Assembly (NCBI RefSeq): GCF_947503125.1
Contig: NZ_CANNCR010000039.1
Span: 1 to 42,550, forward strand
DNA: 42,550 nucleotides
Direction of reading: 5' to 3'
Origin: an uncultured Metabacillus sp.
GTDB lineage: Bacteria; Bacillota; Bacilli; Bacillales; Bacillaceae
The position numbers and the translations under genes are program-made. The notes below the pieces were generated by a model. That model had not been told where the DNA came from, made no database searches, and worked only from the letters and a program-made list of their open reading frames with translations. Of the stretch, positions 25,920 to 35,309 are shown piece by piece. Position 1 is the first letter of the stretch. Every line of letters starts with the position of its first letter.

Positions 25920-27497
25920 TCATTTTACAAGTTTTTTTACAATTGGAATATTTTGAAGCTCATCATGTGTAAATACTTTTAATTTTAAAATTGCCCATCC
26001 ATAAATACAGCCTCCGATTAATACCCCGCTGAGCGATGCAATACTAGCATACAGTCGATGCTCTAAGTCAAAAACCAGGCCTGCAGCTTTTAGGAAGATC
26101 GTTAACAAGCTAACCATGATGACAATCGCAAGACTGATTTTAACTAAACTCTTATTCCCTTTAAAAGAATAACCTTTTATCACCATATATAAAATTGTGA
26201 TCAATACGACAATCCCGTAAGAAACGACTGTTGAGATTGCTGCTCCGATCACCCCGTAAATTGGAATCAGCCACGTATTTAAACCATATTTAATCCCCAC
26301 TCCAACTATGACCGACAATGCTGGAAAAAAGGCATAACCTAATCCCTGTAATATCGCAAACATAGTTAGACATAACGAGGTAAACAATATGGAAATACTT
26401 AAAACCATTAAGACCATTGAGCCTGAAGTATTTGTAAAAAGCATCACATTCGTCGGTTTTATAATCGCTATTAACCCGGATGATGCACCTGCGGCAACAA
26501 CAATGCATAGCTTCAAAGAAAGATTCAGCTTTTCATGAATAAAGACAAAGTTATTTTGCACCTTTGCGCTTGCAATAACGGGAACAAGTGATAGAGCAAG
26601 AGATGTCGCAACAACTGTCCCCAACTGAATAAGCGGTTGTCCACGATCATATATGCCCTTGGTTTCCTTCGCTAAAACCTTTCCCATTCCTCCATCAACT
26701 AATAGGGAATATAAATTAAGCGCATCAATTAGCTGTATAAAAATTAGCATAAGGCTGCTTAACCCAATTGTCCAGCTAGACTTCACTAAAGATAAGAGTA
26801 TTTTCCGAGTTTGAATAGGTGCAGAAATATTCCACCTAAACATGCCGCGATGCTCTTTTCTCCAAGTGATTGCCAGCATTACCAGCGCAGCGATGCTCCC
26901 AATAATAGAACCTGCTAAAGTCCCAAAACCAACTTCATATAAATTATATCCAGCTTTTATCATGAAATAAGAGCTTACCAATATAAAAGAAACTCTAATT
27001 CCTTGTTCAACAACCTGAGAAACAGCTGTCGGATTCATATTTTGCTCTGATTGATAATAGCCTCTATAGGTTGAGACTAGGGGAACAATGAGAAACGAGA
27101 TTGCGGATACCTGAATAAGCTTTGTAAGATGAAGGTCTCCCATAAAGCGTGCGATCTCATCAGAAAATATGTATAAACAAATAGATAGAAAAAAACCAAT
27201 GACTAATAAATAGAAAAATATAATCGTCATGATCTTTGAGCGAATTTGCATCGATTTCCCATATCCGTATTCCGTCATCACCTTCGAAATCACTACAGGG
27301 AACCCCGATGTGGCTAAAATCACACTCATCCCATAAAAAGGATAAACCTGTTGATAAATATAAAACCCGATATCCCCGACAATATTTTGAAATGGAACAC
27401 GGTATGCTGCACTTAAAATTTTTATTACTAACCCGGCAACTGTAAGGATAAGCGCTCCTTGTATGGCCAGATTCATCCTATTCTTCTGGACGTTCAT
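25920..27497 (-). CDS. yabM: polysaccharide-type flippase YabM (MOP/MATE superfamily)
   Basis: A 525-residue integral membrane protein with about 14 hydrophobic segments and the SpoVB/MurJ-type start (LTVAGLVIKILSAAYRVPF, residues 18-36). Relatives move lipid-linked sugars across the membrane. SpoVB and MurJ are paralogues, so the substrate cannot be fixed; position before yabN identifies YabM. The ATG at 27497 has GAGGAG about 7 nt upstream. Confidence 0.92.
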   Translation of the reverse strand: MNVQKNRMNLAIQGALILTVAGLVIKILSAAYRVPFQNIVGDIGFYIYQQVYPFYGMSVILATSGFPVVISKVMTEYGYGKSMQIRSKIMTIIFFYLLVIGFFLSICLYIFSDEIARFMGDLHLTKLIQVSAISFLIVPLVSTYRGYYQSEQNMNPTAVSQVVEQGIRVSFILVSSYFMIKAGYNLYEVGFGTLAGSIIGSIAALVMLAITWRKEHRGMFRWNISAPIQTRKILLSLVKSSWTIGLSSLMLIFIQLIDALNLYSLLVDGGMGKVLAKETKGIYDRGQPLIQLGTVVATSLALSLVPVIASAKVQNNFVFIHEKLNLSLKLCIVVAAGASSGLIAIIKPTNVMLFTNTSGSMVLMVLSISILFTSLCLTMFAILQGLGYAFFPALSVIVGVGIKYGLNTWLIPIYGVIGAAISTVVSYGIVVLITILYMVIKGYSFKGNKSLVKISLAIVIMVSLLTIFLKAAGLVFDLEHRLYASIASLSGVLIGGCIYGWAILKLKVFTHDELQNIPIVKKLVK

Positions 27498-27529
27498 GTC
27501 CTACTCCTCTCAAAAATCCTCTAAGCTTG

Positions 27530-27558
27530 ATTATAGTAGAGCTGAAGAGCATTGAAAA
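27530..27558 (-). promoter_or_regulatory. candidate sigma-A promoter of yabM
   Basis: TTTTCA (27553-27558), a 17-bp spacer and TATAAT (27530-27535), 20 nt before the ribosome-binding site. The -10 is perfect, the -35 weak. Confidence 0.55.
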
Positions 27559-27617
27559 GTCTTAGCCTAAGAATGAAACAACATTTAGGATAGATAAAAC
27601 AAATAATTCAAACATAA

Positions 27618-27844
27618 GAAAAGCGCAAGGCGCTTAGCATTCGGCGACAAGCATAAGTCAAATAGGAATAAAAGGTGTTCTTTACCTTCAATTCCTATTT
27701 GACTAGACCCTAGAGGCAGTCAAAAACCAGGGCGTCCTTATCTCTTGACTGCACTTGCACGTCCTGTGCTTCGCCGATGGCGCCTGGAGCTAGATTCAGA
27801 AACGCAAGCTATGTTAAGAAAATATATAAATTCTGATATTATAA
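27618..27844 (+). repeat. interspersed palindromic repeat, type C, with inserted module
   Basis: It begins GCGCAAGGCGCTTAGC and has arms AAGTCAAATAGGAAT/ATTCCTATTTGACT around AAAGGT/ACCTTC. A 59-nt module (27715-27773) is inserted before the right end; its counterpart lies at 37024-37081. The right end and tail 27773-27844 equal 12226-12297 exactly. The yabM-spoVT gap (386 nt) has no gene. Confidence 0.88.
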
Positions 27845-27873
27845 AAAAGAGCAGCATGTACGCTGCCCTTTTT
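27843..27873 (-). terminator. spoVT terminator
   Basis: A 12-bp stem (AAAAAGGGCAGC with GCTGCTCTTTTT, one G-U) with a 6-nt loop and a T-run, starting 10 nt after spoVT. Confidence 0.93.
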
Positions 27874-27883
27874 GTCTACATCC

Positions 27884-28420
27884 TTATTGTTCCATTTGAC
27901 GCGCTAAAAATCCTGCTGCAGTCTCTACTGCCTTATGCTCAACTTCACCAATTGACTGTTCTTTTGAAAAAATAATGACAGCTCCAATTGGATCACCATT
28001 CGCGACAATTGGTCCAATTGTATATGATTTGATTTCTTCGCTAAGACCTTCAACAAGCTGTGTCTCTCCACCTTCAGCTTGTAAAACAGAGCTTCTTTCT
28101 TCCATTGCTTGTTCAACTACGTCACTAATGTTCTTATTTAAGTATTCTTTTTTTGAACCGCCGGCTACGGCAATAAATGTGTCTCGATCACAGATTAAAA
28201 CTGGATGACCCAAACTATCATACAGGGCATCTGCATATTCCTTAGAAAAGTCGCTTAATTCGCTTATTGGTGAATATTTCTTTAGAATGACCTCACCATC
28301 GCGATCCACAAAGATTTCTAATGGATCTCCTTCACGAATTCGAAGTGTTCTGCGAATTTCCTTTGGAATAACGACTCGACCTAAATCATCAATACGACGA
28401 ACAATACCAGTTGCTTTCAT
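27884..28420 (-). CDS. spoVT: stage V sporulation transcription regulator SpoVT
   Basis: SpoVT tunes sigma-G-dependent genes in the forespore. The 178-residue protein has an AbrB/SpoVT swapped-hairpin DNA-binding domain (MKATGIVRRIDDLGRVVIPK at the N-terminus) and a C-terminal GAF-like domain from about 56, ending VETAAGFLARQMEQ. Both are almost as in B. subtilis. I start at ATG 28420, the family start, which has only GAGG about 11 nt upstream. An in-frame TTG at 28507 has a much stronger AGGAGG 6 nt before it and would add 29 residues. The true start needs data. Confidence 0.96.
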   Translation of the reverse strand: MKATGIVRRIDDLGRVVIPKEIRRTLRIREGDPLEIFVDRDGEVILKKYSPISELSDFSKEYADALYDSLGHPVLICDRDTFIAVAGGSKKEYLNKNISDVVEQAMEERSSVLQAEGGETQLVEGLSEEIKSYTIGPIVANGDPIGAVIIFSKEQSIGEVEHKAVETAAGFLARQMEQ

Positions 28421-28586
28421 CTTATGCTGCCTCACTTTCATCGGATGATAGGGAAAAGAGTGATTGTTTGGATTGCTGTTACTTTTAAGATAGGGTGTGT
28501 GTAACAACTCTAACCTCCTGAAGCTTTAATGAAAAAACTTTTGACAGGAGCTTTCTCTTTATGTAACAATCACCATTTGTTGAAAT

Positions 28587-28616
28587 TAGTATCCTACACA
28601 AGTGATGTAATATACA
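28587..28616 (-). promoter_or_regulatory. candidate sigma-G promoter of spoVT
   Basis: TGTATA (28611-28616), a 17-bp spacer and GATACTA (28587-28593) differ by one base each from the sigma-G elements TGMATA and CATAHTA. It lies about 165 nt before the spoVT ATG. Between them is the strong ribosome-binding site noted under spoVT, and an upstream CTCCTG could pair with it. Confidence 0.6.
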
Positions 28617-28691
28617 TGATGAAAGTGATTTTTTAACATTTTTCGTAAATTAACAACTAATAAGCTTCGCCTAAATCTTTTGATGTTAAAC

Positions 28692-31600
28692 CTAATTTAA
28701 AGGAATTTCTTCTTTTTTTACTGACGCCAGCCCATTTAATAGTTCCTTGATAATATCTAACCATTTTTCTGTATCAAGCCCTTTTGTAGCAACCGTCAAC
28801 TTTAATCTGCTGCCTTCCATACCTAAACCAACAATTCGATTATACTTATTGCTCAATTCGAATAGGCGGTGGCCGTCAATTTTATTACTTGCTTCCTCTT
28901 CAATGAGTAAGGTAATAACATCTTTTTCTTGTTTAATATGTTCAACTCTTTCCTGTATTGCAAACACTTTAATTTTTGCAATTTGGAATAAATAATCTAC
29001 TTCAACAGGATATTCTCCAAAACGGTCAATCATTTCCTCTTGCAGTTCTTCTAATTCTTGCAAAGAATCAATTGATCTGAAGCGTTTATACATATCGATT
29101 TTTTGACGGCCATCTGAGATATACTCCTGTGGTATATAAGCATCCACTTGGAGATCAACTTCAACTTCAATCGCTTTTTCCTTCGGTTTATCTGTTTGCC
29201 GTTCTTCGATCGCTTCTTTTAACATTTGTGAATAAAGGTCAAATCCAACCGAATCGATAAAGCCGTGCTGCTGGGCTCCCAATAAATTACCTGCTCCTCT
29301 AATCGATAGGTCACGCATCGCAATTTTAAATCCAGAGCCAAGTTCGGTAAATTCCTTTATCGCTTGCAACCTTTTTTCAGCTACCTCTGTTAAGACCTTA
29401 TCTTTTCTATGTGTAAAATAAGCGTATGCCACACGATTAGAACGTCCTACCCTGCCTCGTAGCTGATAGAGCTGGGATAACCCCATCTTATCGGCGTCAT
29501 TGACAATCAATGTATTAACATTTGGAATATCTACACCCGTCTCAATAATCGTCGTACTTACTAATACATCATATTCCCCTTCAAGGAAATTAAGCATAAC
29601 GGACTCAAGTTCGTTTTCTGTCATCTTTCCATGTGCATATGTCACCCTGGCATCAGGGACAAGCATGGATATTTCCTCTGCTTTTCTTTCAATATCCTCG
29701 ACTCGGTTATATAAAAAGAACACTTGACCGCCACGTGCCATTTCCCGTTCAATCGCTTCTCTTACAAGGGCACCATTGTACTCAACAACATAGGTTTGTA
29801 CAGGAAAGCGGTTCTCGGGAGGTGTTTCAATAACGGATAAATCACGAACACCTAACATGGACATATGTAAGGTCCTTGGGATTGGTGTCGCTGTCAATGT
29901 AAGGACATCAACATTTGTTTTCAGCTGTTTAATTTTTTCTTTATGCGTCACACCAAAACGCTGTTCCTCATCGATAATAAGCAACCCTAAATCCTTATAC
30001 TGAACATCCTTTGATAATAAGCGATGTGTCCCGATCACCATGTCAACGGTTCCGTTTTTTAAGCCTTTTTTCGTTTCAGTGATTTCCTTTCGCGTTCTAA
30101 AACGACTTAGAAGCCCAACGTTTATCGGATAATCCTGAAATCGCTCTCTAACCGTTTCAAAGTGCTGCTGAGCCAGAATGGTCGTCGGAACTAATAATGC
30201 AACCTGCTTTCCATCAGCAATGGCCTTAAACGCCGCTCTTATCGCAACCTCTGTCTTTCCATAACCAACATCTCCACAAAGTAGTCGGTCCATTGGACGA
30301 ATACGCTCCATATCCTTTTTGATTTCTTGGATGGATCGTAATTGATCCTCTGTTTCCTGATATGGAAAGGCTAATTCAAATTCCTTCTGCATTTCTCCAT
30401 CAGGGGAAAAGGCAAACCCTTCACTAGCTTCACGTTCTGCATACAGTTTAATTAAATCATCAGCAATATCTTGGACAGAAGACTCCACTTTCTTTTTTAC
30501 CCTGCGCCAATCGCTGCCGCCAAGCTTATAAATCTTAGGTTCTTTGCCTTCAGAGCCTACATATTTTTGCACCTGGTCAATTTGTTCAACCGGGACATAT
30601 AACTGGTCACTGCCTTGATACTTAATGTTTAAGTAATCCTTATGAATTCCATTAATTTCAAGTGTTTCAATCCCAAGATATTTACCAATACCATGGTTCA
30701 CGTGAACAACATAGTCACCAATTTCTAACTCAGAATAGCTTTTTATTCTCTCAGCATTTGAAAGCTTTTGTCTTCTGACTTGCTTTTTCACACGCTTTTT
30801 AAAAAGCTCCTCTTCTGTGATCACAGCAAGCTTTTGCATTGGAAGCTCAAAGCCTGTTTGAAGATCGCCTTGCATAATATAAATATTCCCGCTCTTAAAG
30901 GATTCCATCTCTCCAAGGATGTGGGCATTTATATCATAATCTTCTAAAACCTGCTCTAATTTTTTTGTTCGTTCTTCATTAACACCTAAAAAAACAACTG
31001 CATAATTCGACTTCTGCCAGCGTTCAAGCTCATTTTTTAACACATTCATTTGCCCATGGAAGTTTTGCATTTGCTTGCAAGATAAATTCAAAATATTTTG
31101 CGGGCTTGTATGTGGTACATGTCTTAAAAACAATGAAAGATAGACGATTGGGTGTTTCTTTTTCGTCATCACATCCACATAGGAATGAGATAATTTCACA
31201 TCCTGAAAGATTTTCCCGTCTTCCAGCAAGCTTGTAAACCACTCAGCTTCTTCCCTATCCAATTGATCATAGGTTTCGTGAATTCTGCTTATTTCATCCA
31301 GAATGACAATAGCATCTGCAGGGAAATAATCTACTAAACTAGCAGCCTTCTCATAGAAGAGGGATGAATATTTAAAGATATCTTGACTAAATTGATTATT
31401 CCTTAAGCGCTCTAAGTCATACTGTATATTTTCAAGCAGCAATTCTTTTTGCTGCTCATTCTTCATTTTTTTAAGCGTTTTTGCTAAACCTGCCTCAACC
31501 GCTTGAATACCGCGATTTTTAGACTGTTCATCGACAATCATTTCAATTGCAGGTCCAATTGAGATTTCCTTCAGCATATGGAGTGAACGCTGGTCATCTA

Positions 31601-32225
31601 TATTAAACGAACGAATCGAATCAATCTCAGTATCAAATAATTCAATACGAACGGCATGTTCCTCTGTCAACGGATAAATATCAATAATTCCGCCCCTTAC
31701 ACTGAATTCCCCTGGTGTGCTAACCATGTCTGCCCGTTCATATCCTAGGGAAATAAACATCTGAATGACTTGATCAAGGTCAATATCTTGTCCTAACGTC
31801 ATCTTTAACTGATATTGTTCCCAAATTTCTGTAGGCGGAAGCAAACGCCTTACACCTGCCACAGGGGCAACAATGATCGATTGTTTCCCTTCAGCAAGCC
31901 TGTTAAGAACCTCAATTCTTTGTGCTTTCAGCTCCGGACTAGCAATCGCAATCTCAGAAGCAATTAAATCATTAACAGGGTAAAGGTAAACCATTTCATC
32001 ATTTATAAGATGAACGAGATCTTCATATAATTTTTGAGCTTGATAAAGATTATGAGTAACAATTAAAATTGATTTCTTTAATTCATTATAAAGAGCTGCG
32101 GTAAAAACAGTTCTAGCTGAACCAGATAAACCAGCTACAAGCTGTTCATTCAACCCTTCTTCAATCCCAGAAACAATAGTCTTAAAATCATCTGTCTGAT
32201 TAAAATATTGCTGCAAACTATACAA
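28692..32225 (-). CDS. mfd: transcription-repair coupling factor Mfd
   Basis: Mfd displaces RNA polymerase stalled at DNA damage and recruits UvrA. The 1177-residue protein has UvrB-like domains at the N-terminus (GLSGSART, then GEFSVRGGIIDIYP), the RNA-polymerase-interacting domain (about 470-560), and a RecG-like translocase. The translocase shows CGDVGYGKTEVA (Walker A), IIDEEQRFGV, TATPIPRTL, and GRVGRSNR. The start is TTG at 32225: AGGAGG lies 7 nt upstream, and length and the N-terminal residues then agree with B. subtilis Mfd. Longer in-frame starts up to 32381 run into the fin terminator. It follows fin by about 136 nt. Confidence 0.97.
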   Translation of the reverse strand: MYSLQQYFNQTDDFKTIVSGIEEGLNEQLVAGLSGSARTVFTAALYNELKKSILIVTHNLYQAQKLYEDLVHLINDEMVYLYPVNDLIASEIAIASPELKAQRIEVLNRLAEGKQSIIVAPVAGVRRLLPPTEIWEQYQLKMTLGQDIDLDQVIQMFISLGYERADMVSTPGEFSVRGGIIDIYPLTEEHAVRIELFDTEIDSIRSFNIDDQRSLHMLKEISIGPAIEMIVDEQSKNRGIQAVEAGLAKTLKKMKNEQQKELLLENIQYDLERLRNNQFSQDIFKYSSLFYEKAASLVDYFPADAIVILDEISRIHETYDQLDREEAEWFTSLLEDGKIFQDVKLSHSYVDVMTKKKHPIVYLSLFLRHVPHTSPQNILNLSCKQMQNFHGQMNVLKNELERWQKSNYAVVFLGVNEERTKKLEQVLEDYDINAHILGEMESFKSGNIYIMQGDLQTGFELPMQKLAVITEEELFKKRVKKQVRRQKLSNAERIKSYSELEIGDYVVHVNHGIGKYLGIETLEINGIHKDYLNIKYQGSDQLYVPVEQIDQVQKYVGSEGKEPKIYKLGGSDWRRVKKKVESSVQDIADDLIKLYAEREASEGFAFSPDGEMQKEFELAFPYQETEDQLRSIQEIKKDMERIRPMDRLLCGDVGYGKTEVAIRAAFKAIADGKQVALLVPTTILAQQHFETVRERFQDYPINVGLLSRFRTRKEITETKKGLKNGTVDMVIGTHRLLSKDVQYKDLGLLIIDEEQRFGVTHKEKIKQLKTNVDVLTLTATPIPRTLHMSMLGVRDLSVIETPPENRFPVQTYVVEYNGALVREAIEREMARGGQVFFLYNRVEDIERKAEEISMLVPDARVTYAHGKMTENELESVMLNFLEGEYDVLVSTTIIETGVDIPNVNTLIVNDADKMGLSQLYQLRGRVGRSNRVAYAYFTHRKDKVLTEVAEKRLQAIKEFTELGSGFKIAMRDLSIRGAGNLLGAQQHGFIDSVGFDLYSQMLKEAIEERQTDKPKEKAIEVEVDLQVDAYIPQEYISDGRQKIDMYKRFRSIDSLQELEELQEEMIDRFGEYPVEVDYLFQIAKIKVFAIQERVEHIKQEKDVITLLIEEEASNKIDGHRLFELSNKYNRIVGLGMEGSRLKLTVATKGLDTEKWLDIIKELLNGLASVKKEEIPLN

Positions 32226-32330
32226 GCTCAGCCCTCCTCTCAGTAAATTCATAGATTTATCTTTTTTGGCTTGTTTGTTTTTTAAATAGATTTGGATTGC
32301 CAGCTTTATACTATGGTGAAAAGCTAAACA

Positions 32331-32360
32331 GAAAAATGCTTTGGGGCTGTACCCAAAGCT
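32331..32360 (-). terminator. fin terminator
   Basis: GCTTTGGG and CCCAAAGC (32352-32359 and 32338-32345) form an 8-bp stem with a 6-nt loop, followed by ATTTTT on the minus strand; it begins right after the fin stop. Confidence 0.9.
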
Positions 32361-32361
32361 C

Positions 32362-32592
32362 TTACTGAATAAAACTTTCATATTGATGAAATTCTGGATA
32401 TCTATTTAGTGCATCTTGACAATCCTCGCAAATCGTTTTTATTTGTATATCACCATTTTGTTGATAGGTTATCATCTCTTGACGTTCTTCATCAGATAAA
32501 TGATCAAAGCCCAGCTGTTCACTTGAAACAGCCATTTTATCAATACTTCCTACCTTCACACCACAGTGTCTACAATGATAATGCAGAGCCAT
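32362..32592 (-). CDS. fin: anti-sigma-F factor Fin
   Basis: Fin (YabK) binds RNA polymerase in the forespore and helps the change from sigma-F to sigma-G. The 76-residue protein has two CxxC pairs, C7/C10 (CRHC) and C55/C58 (CEDC), that bind zinc, and the core [11 protein letters not shown]. Length and ends ([11 protein letters not shown] to ESFIQ) match the family. The ATG at 32592 follows CAGGAGG by about 7 nt. It has its own forespore-type promoter and a terminator. Confidence 0.96.
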   Translation of the reverse strand: MALHYHCRHCGVKVGSIDKMAVSSEQLGFDHLSDEERQEMITYQQNGDIQIKTICEDCQDALNRYPEFHQYESFIQ

Positions 32593-32624
32593 AATTGCCT
32601 CCTGAAAAGGGTATATTTTACTGA

Positions 32625-32655
32625 TAGTATGTACCTTTTCGAGGCTTGATATACA
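32625..32655 (-). promoter_or_regulatory. sigma-F/sigma-G-type promoter of fin
   Basis: TGTATA (32650-32655), an 18-bp spacer and CATACTA (32625-32631, a perfect sigma-G -10). In B. subtilis fin is read by both forespore sigma factors. Confidence 0.72.
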
Positions 32656-32687
32656 TGATTTGCTCGGCAGATTAACTGATATTATGT

Positions 32688-33245
32688 TTAATTAAACTCA
32701 TTCATAATCTGAGTAAATGAAGTAGACAGCCATCTTTCACAGGCATTTGCAGATCGATCAATCGCTTCATTGATCCCTTGTGTTTCCTCATCAGTAAATC
32801 GTCCTAATACATAATCGGTAATTTTCATGCCATTAGTTGGACGGTCAATCCCTATGCGAATCCGGTTAAATTCTTGTGTGGCTAAATGTAAAATCATCGA
32901 TTTAATCCCATTATGGCCGCCGGCACTTCCCTTAGTCCTTAAGCGAATTCTTCCAACTGGTAGATCAAGGTCATCGTAAATAACAACAATCTCGTTATGA
33001 TCAATATCATAATAATCCATCAAAGGCCGAATGCACTCCCCTGATAAATTCATATATGTAAGTGGTTTTAATAATATGATTTTCTCCCCTGAAATATGTC
33101 CCATCCCATATAATCCGTTAAACTTGTGGCGATCAAGCGGGATCGACAATTCCTTCGAAAGCTTATCAACAACCATAAAACCTACATTATGCCTTGTTTG
33201 CTCATACTGTTTCCCAGGATTACCCAATCCGATTATGAGTTTCAT
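32688..33245 (-). CDS. pth: peptidyl-tRNA hydrolase
   Basis: Pth frees tRNA from peptidyl-tRNA that drops off ribosomes; in B. subtilis the gene is also spoVC. The 185-residue protein shows [18 protein letters not shown] (6-23) with the catalytic His20, [21 protein letters not shown] and GSAGGHNG. The ATG at 33245 lies 10 nt after GGAGG; an upstream in-frame TTG would read through that site. No clear terminator follows, and the fin promoter begins soon after the stop codon. Confidence 0.97.
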   Translation of the reverse strand: MKLIIGLGNPGKQYEQTRHNVGFMVVDKLSKELSIPLDRHKFNGLYGMGHISGEKIILLKPLTYMNLSGECIRPLMDYYDIDHNEIVVIYDDLDLPVGRIRLRTKGSAGGHNGIKSMILHLATQEFNRIRIGIDRPTNGMKITDYVLGRFTDEETQGINEAIDRSANACERWLSTSFTQIMNEFN

Positions 33246-33374
33246 TTCTAGAAACCCTCCAATACAACTCAACTTATACGCATATGATTATATTATATAC
33301 TTATCGTTATACTTTTACATGTTATTTTATTTACAATTCTTCCTCATATCCTAACAATAACACAAAAGTCTATG

Positions 33375-33452
33375 AGCAAAAAGGAAAGTGCCAGCCTTCC
33401 TAAAGCTACTAGGAAAAAATCTCTTAGTGCTCTAAAGTAGAAGGCTGACACT
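33375..33452 (-). terminator. ctc terminator
   Basis: AGTGTCAGCCTTC (33440-33452) and GAAGGCTGGCACT (33387-33399) pair over 13 bp around a 40-nt loop and are followed by TTCCTTTTT. The stretch 33246-33374 before pth is A+T-rich; I see no certain promoter in it. Confidence 0.88.
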
Positions 33453-33479
33453 CGGTTAAATAATTCATCTATGGCTTTC

Positions 33480-34106
33480 TTATTTTTCGCTTTCTTCTCG
33501 ACCTTCCTCATTTTCAGGAGTTCCAGGCTCTTGCTCTTCCCCACTGTCAATTTCTTCTTCCTGCTTAGGAGGGAGAATGGATGCAATCGCTGTCTCTTCA
33601 TCCTGAACAAATGTGTAATCATTGCTCTTTGGAAGATCCTTAATTAAGATTGTTTCATTTACGCCGAGGTTTGTAATATCAACATCAATAGACTGTGGGA
33701 TATTTCCCGGCTTTGCAGTAATGGTTAGTTCATGGAATGATTGCTGTAAGACACCGCCATCCTTCACACCTTGTGCTTCACCTGTTAAATGTACAGGTAC
33801 ATCAACTTGCACATCCGACTGCATGTCCACTACATGAAAATCGGCATGGACAATTTCATTTTTTAATGGATCTGTTTGAACATCATAAAGCATAACCGCA
33901 TGTGAATCACCATCTACATCCAGGTGAAGAATCGCATTTTTTCCTTCTTCCCTTAATGTTTTTATCAGTTCGATACTATCTAAAGCAACTGGCTTATTTT
34001 CAATTTTCTTCCCATAAATAATCGCGGGAATTTGACCTGATTCACGAATTTTTCTTTTCGCAGAGTTTGTGAATTCAGTTCGCTTTATCGCTTGTAATGT
34101 TGTCAT
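33480..34106 (-). CDS. ctc: ribosomal protein L25/TL5 family, general stress protein Ctc
   Basis: Ctc binds 5S rRNA in the large subunit, mostly under stress. The 208-residue protein has an N-terminal L25 domain (about 1-95, IPAIIYGKKIENKPVALD) and a C-terminal TL5 beta domain (HLTGEAQGVKDGG). It closes with an acidic Glu-rich tail from about residue 185. The ATG at 34106 follows AGGAAGGTG. A sigma-B promoter lies upstream, and the gene ends in a strong terminator, so it is probably monocistronic. Confidence 0.96.
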   Translation of the reverse strand: MTTLQAIKRTEFTNSAKRKIRESGQIPAIIYGKKIENKPVALDSIELIKTLREEGKNAILHLDVDGDSHAVMLYDVQTDPLKNEIVHADFHVVDMQSDVQVDVPVHLTGEAQGVKDGGVLQQSFHELTITAKPGNIPQSIDVDITNLGVNETILIKDLPKSNDYTFVQDEETAIASILPPKQEEEIDSGEEQEPGTPENEEGREESEK

Positions 34107-34146
34107 AGTTACACCTTCCTAACGAATTATCATCCATATATATTGT

Positions 34147-34172
34147 TTACCCATAACTAGGAAGGTATAAAC
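34147..34172 (-). promoter_or_regulatory. sigma-B promoter of ctc
   Basis: GTTTAT (34167-34172), a 14-bp spacer and GGGTAA (34147-34152) match the sigma-B pattern GTTTAA-N14-GGGTAT with one change in each element. ctc is a classic sigma-B gene in B. subtilis. Confidence 0.75.
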
Positions 34173-34177
34173 ATATT

Positions 34178-34213
34178 TTTTCTAGCGGAAGCGATCTGGT
34201 TATGCCTGGCAAG
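34178..34213 (+). repeat. degenerate left half of an interspersed repeat
   Basis: GCGGAAGCGATCTGGTTATGCCTGGCAAGCA resembles the opening of the type B element. The rest of the element is missing and is replaced by the prs terminator. Confidence 0.45.
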
Positions 34214-34214
34214 C

Positions 34215-34321
34215 AAAAAGAAGCTATATTCTAATACGGGATGCCCGCATTTCAAGAATAAGCTTCCTTTATAAAAAAGTAAGTATAAAGTTATTACCTT
34301 GTGTTATTGTATAACACAAGG
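34215..34321 (-). terminator. prs terminator region (two hairpins)
   Basis: The first hairpin met after prs is perfect: CCTTGTGTTAT-ACA-ATAACACAAGG (34297-34321), but without a T-run. About 30 nt on, a second one pairs GAAGC and TATTCT arms with AGAATA and GCTTC (34220-34266), encloses GCGGGCATCCCG, and runs into TTTTT. The second looks like the real terminator. Confidence 0.75.
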
Positions 34322-34336
34322 CGCCTTGCACTTTTC

Positions 34337-35290
34337 TTAATCAAAAAGTAAACTTACAGATTGTTTTTCATGGACACGAATAATCGCTTCGCCAATTAAT
34401 GGTGCAACAGATAGCTCAACCAATTTATCAATTCGTTTCTCTTGCGGTAATGCAATTGAGTTTGTCACAACTAATTCTTTAATTTTAGAATTGTTAATCC
34501 GTTCAATAGCTGGACCTGATAAAACAGGATGTGTACAGCATGCAAATACTTCCTTAGCACCATTTTCGACAAGCGCGTTTGCTGCAAGCGTAATTGTTCC
34601 GGCTGTGTCAATAATATCATCAATTAAAATAGCTGTTTTCCCTTCGATATTCCCAATAATATTCATAACTTCCACAACATTTGGTCTTGGACGTCTTTTG
34701 TCAATAATCGCAATTGGAGCTTTTAACTTATCCGCTAATTTACGAGCTCTTGTTACACCGCCATGATCTGGGGAAACGATGACAATATCATCAAGGTTTT
34801 TTCCTAGGAAATATTCTCCTAATATCGGCACTCCCATAAGATGATCAATCGGAATATCAAAGAAGCCCTGAATTTGTGGTGCATGCAGATCTAAAGTAAT
34901 AACACGGGTTGAACCTGCTGTTTCAATAAGATTTGCAACAAGCTTAGCTGTAATAGGCTCCCTTGCTCTTGCTTTTCGATCTTGTCTTGCATATCCATAA
35001 TAAGGAATTACAATATTAATGGTTTTGGCAGATGCACGTTTTAAGGCATCAATCATGATTAAAAGTTCCATTAAATGTTCGTTAACAGGGCCGCTGGTTG
35101 ATTGGATGACATAGACATCACAACCACGAATACTTTCCTCAATATTAATTTGGATTTCCCCATCACTAAACCGAGTAACAGAACTCTTCCCTAAATCCAC
35201 ACCAACAATATCTGCAATTTCTTTTGCTAATGCTGGATTAGAGTTGAGCGTAAATATTTTTAAATTTGAATCTCCATAGCGATTAGACAT
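34337..35290 (-). CDS. prs: ribose-phosphate pyrophosphokinase (PRPP synthetase)
   Basis: Prs makes PRPP from ribose 5-phosphate and ATP for purine, pyrimidine, His, Trp and NAD synthesis. The 317-residue protein shows [61 protein letters not shown] and the PRPP loop [12 protein letters not shown]. The ATG at 35290 lies 13 nt after GGAGG, a longer gap than usual; no better in-frame start exists. It follows glmU by 19 nt, so the two form an operon. Confidence 0.98.
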   Translation of the reverse strand: MSNRYGDSNLKIFTLNSNPALAKEIADIVGVDLGKSSVTRFSDGEIQINIEESIRGCDVYVIQSTSGPVNEHLMELLIMIDALKRASAKTINIVIPYYGYARQDRKARAREPITAKLVANLIETAGSTRVITLDLHAPQIQGFFDIPIDHLMGVPILGEYFLGKNLDDIVIVSPDHGGVTRARKLADKLKAPIAIIDKRRPRPNVVEVMNIIGNIEGKTAILIDDIIDTAGTITLAANALVENGAKEVFACCTHPVLSGPAIERINNSKIKELVVTNSIALPQEKRIDKLVELSVAPLIGEAIIRVHEKQSVSLLFD

Positions 35291-35309
35291 GGTAAAGTGA
35301 AAACCTCCA

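Noticed and set aside
33344-33622. 92-codon open frame on the minus strand
   Set aside because: Covers the ctc C-terminus in another frame and the ctc terminator hairpin.
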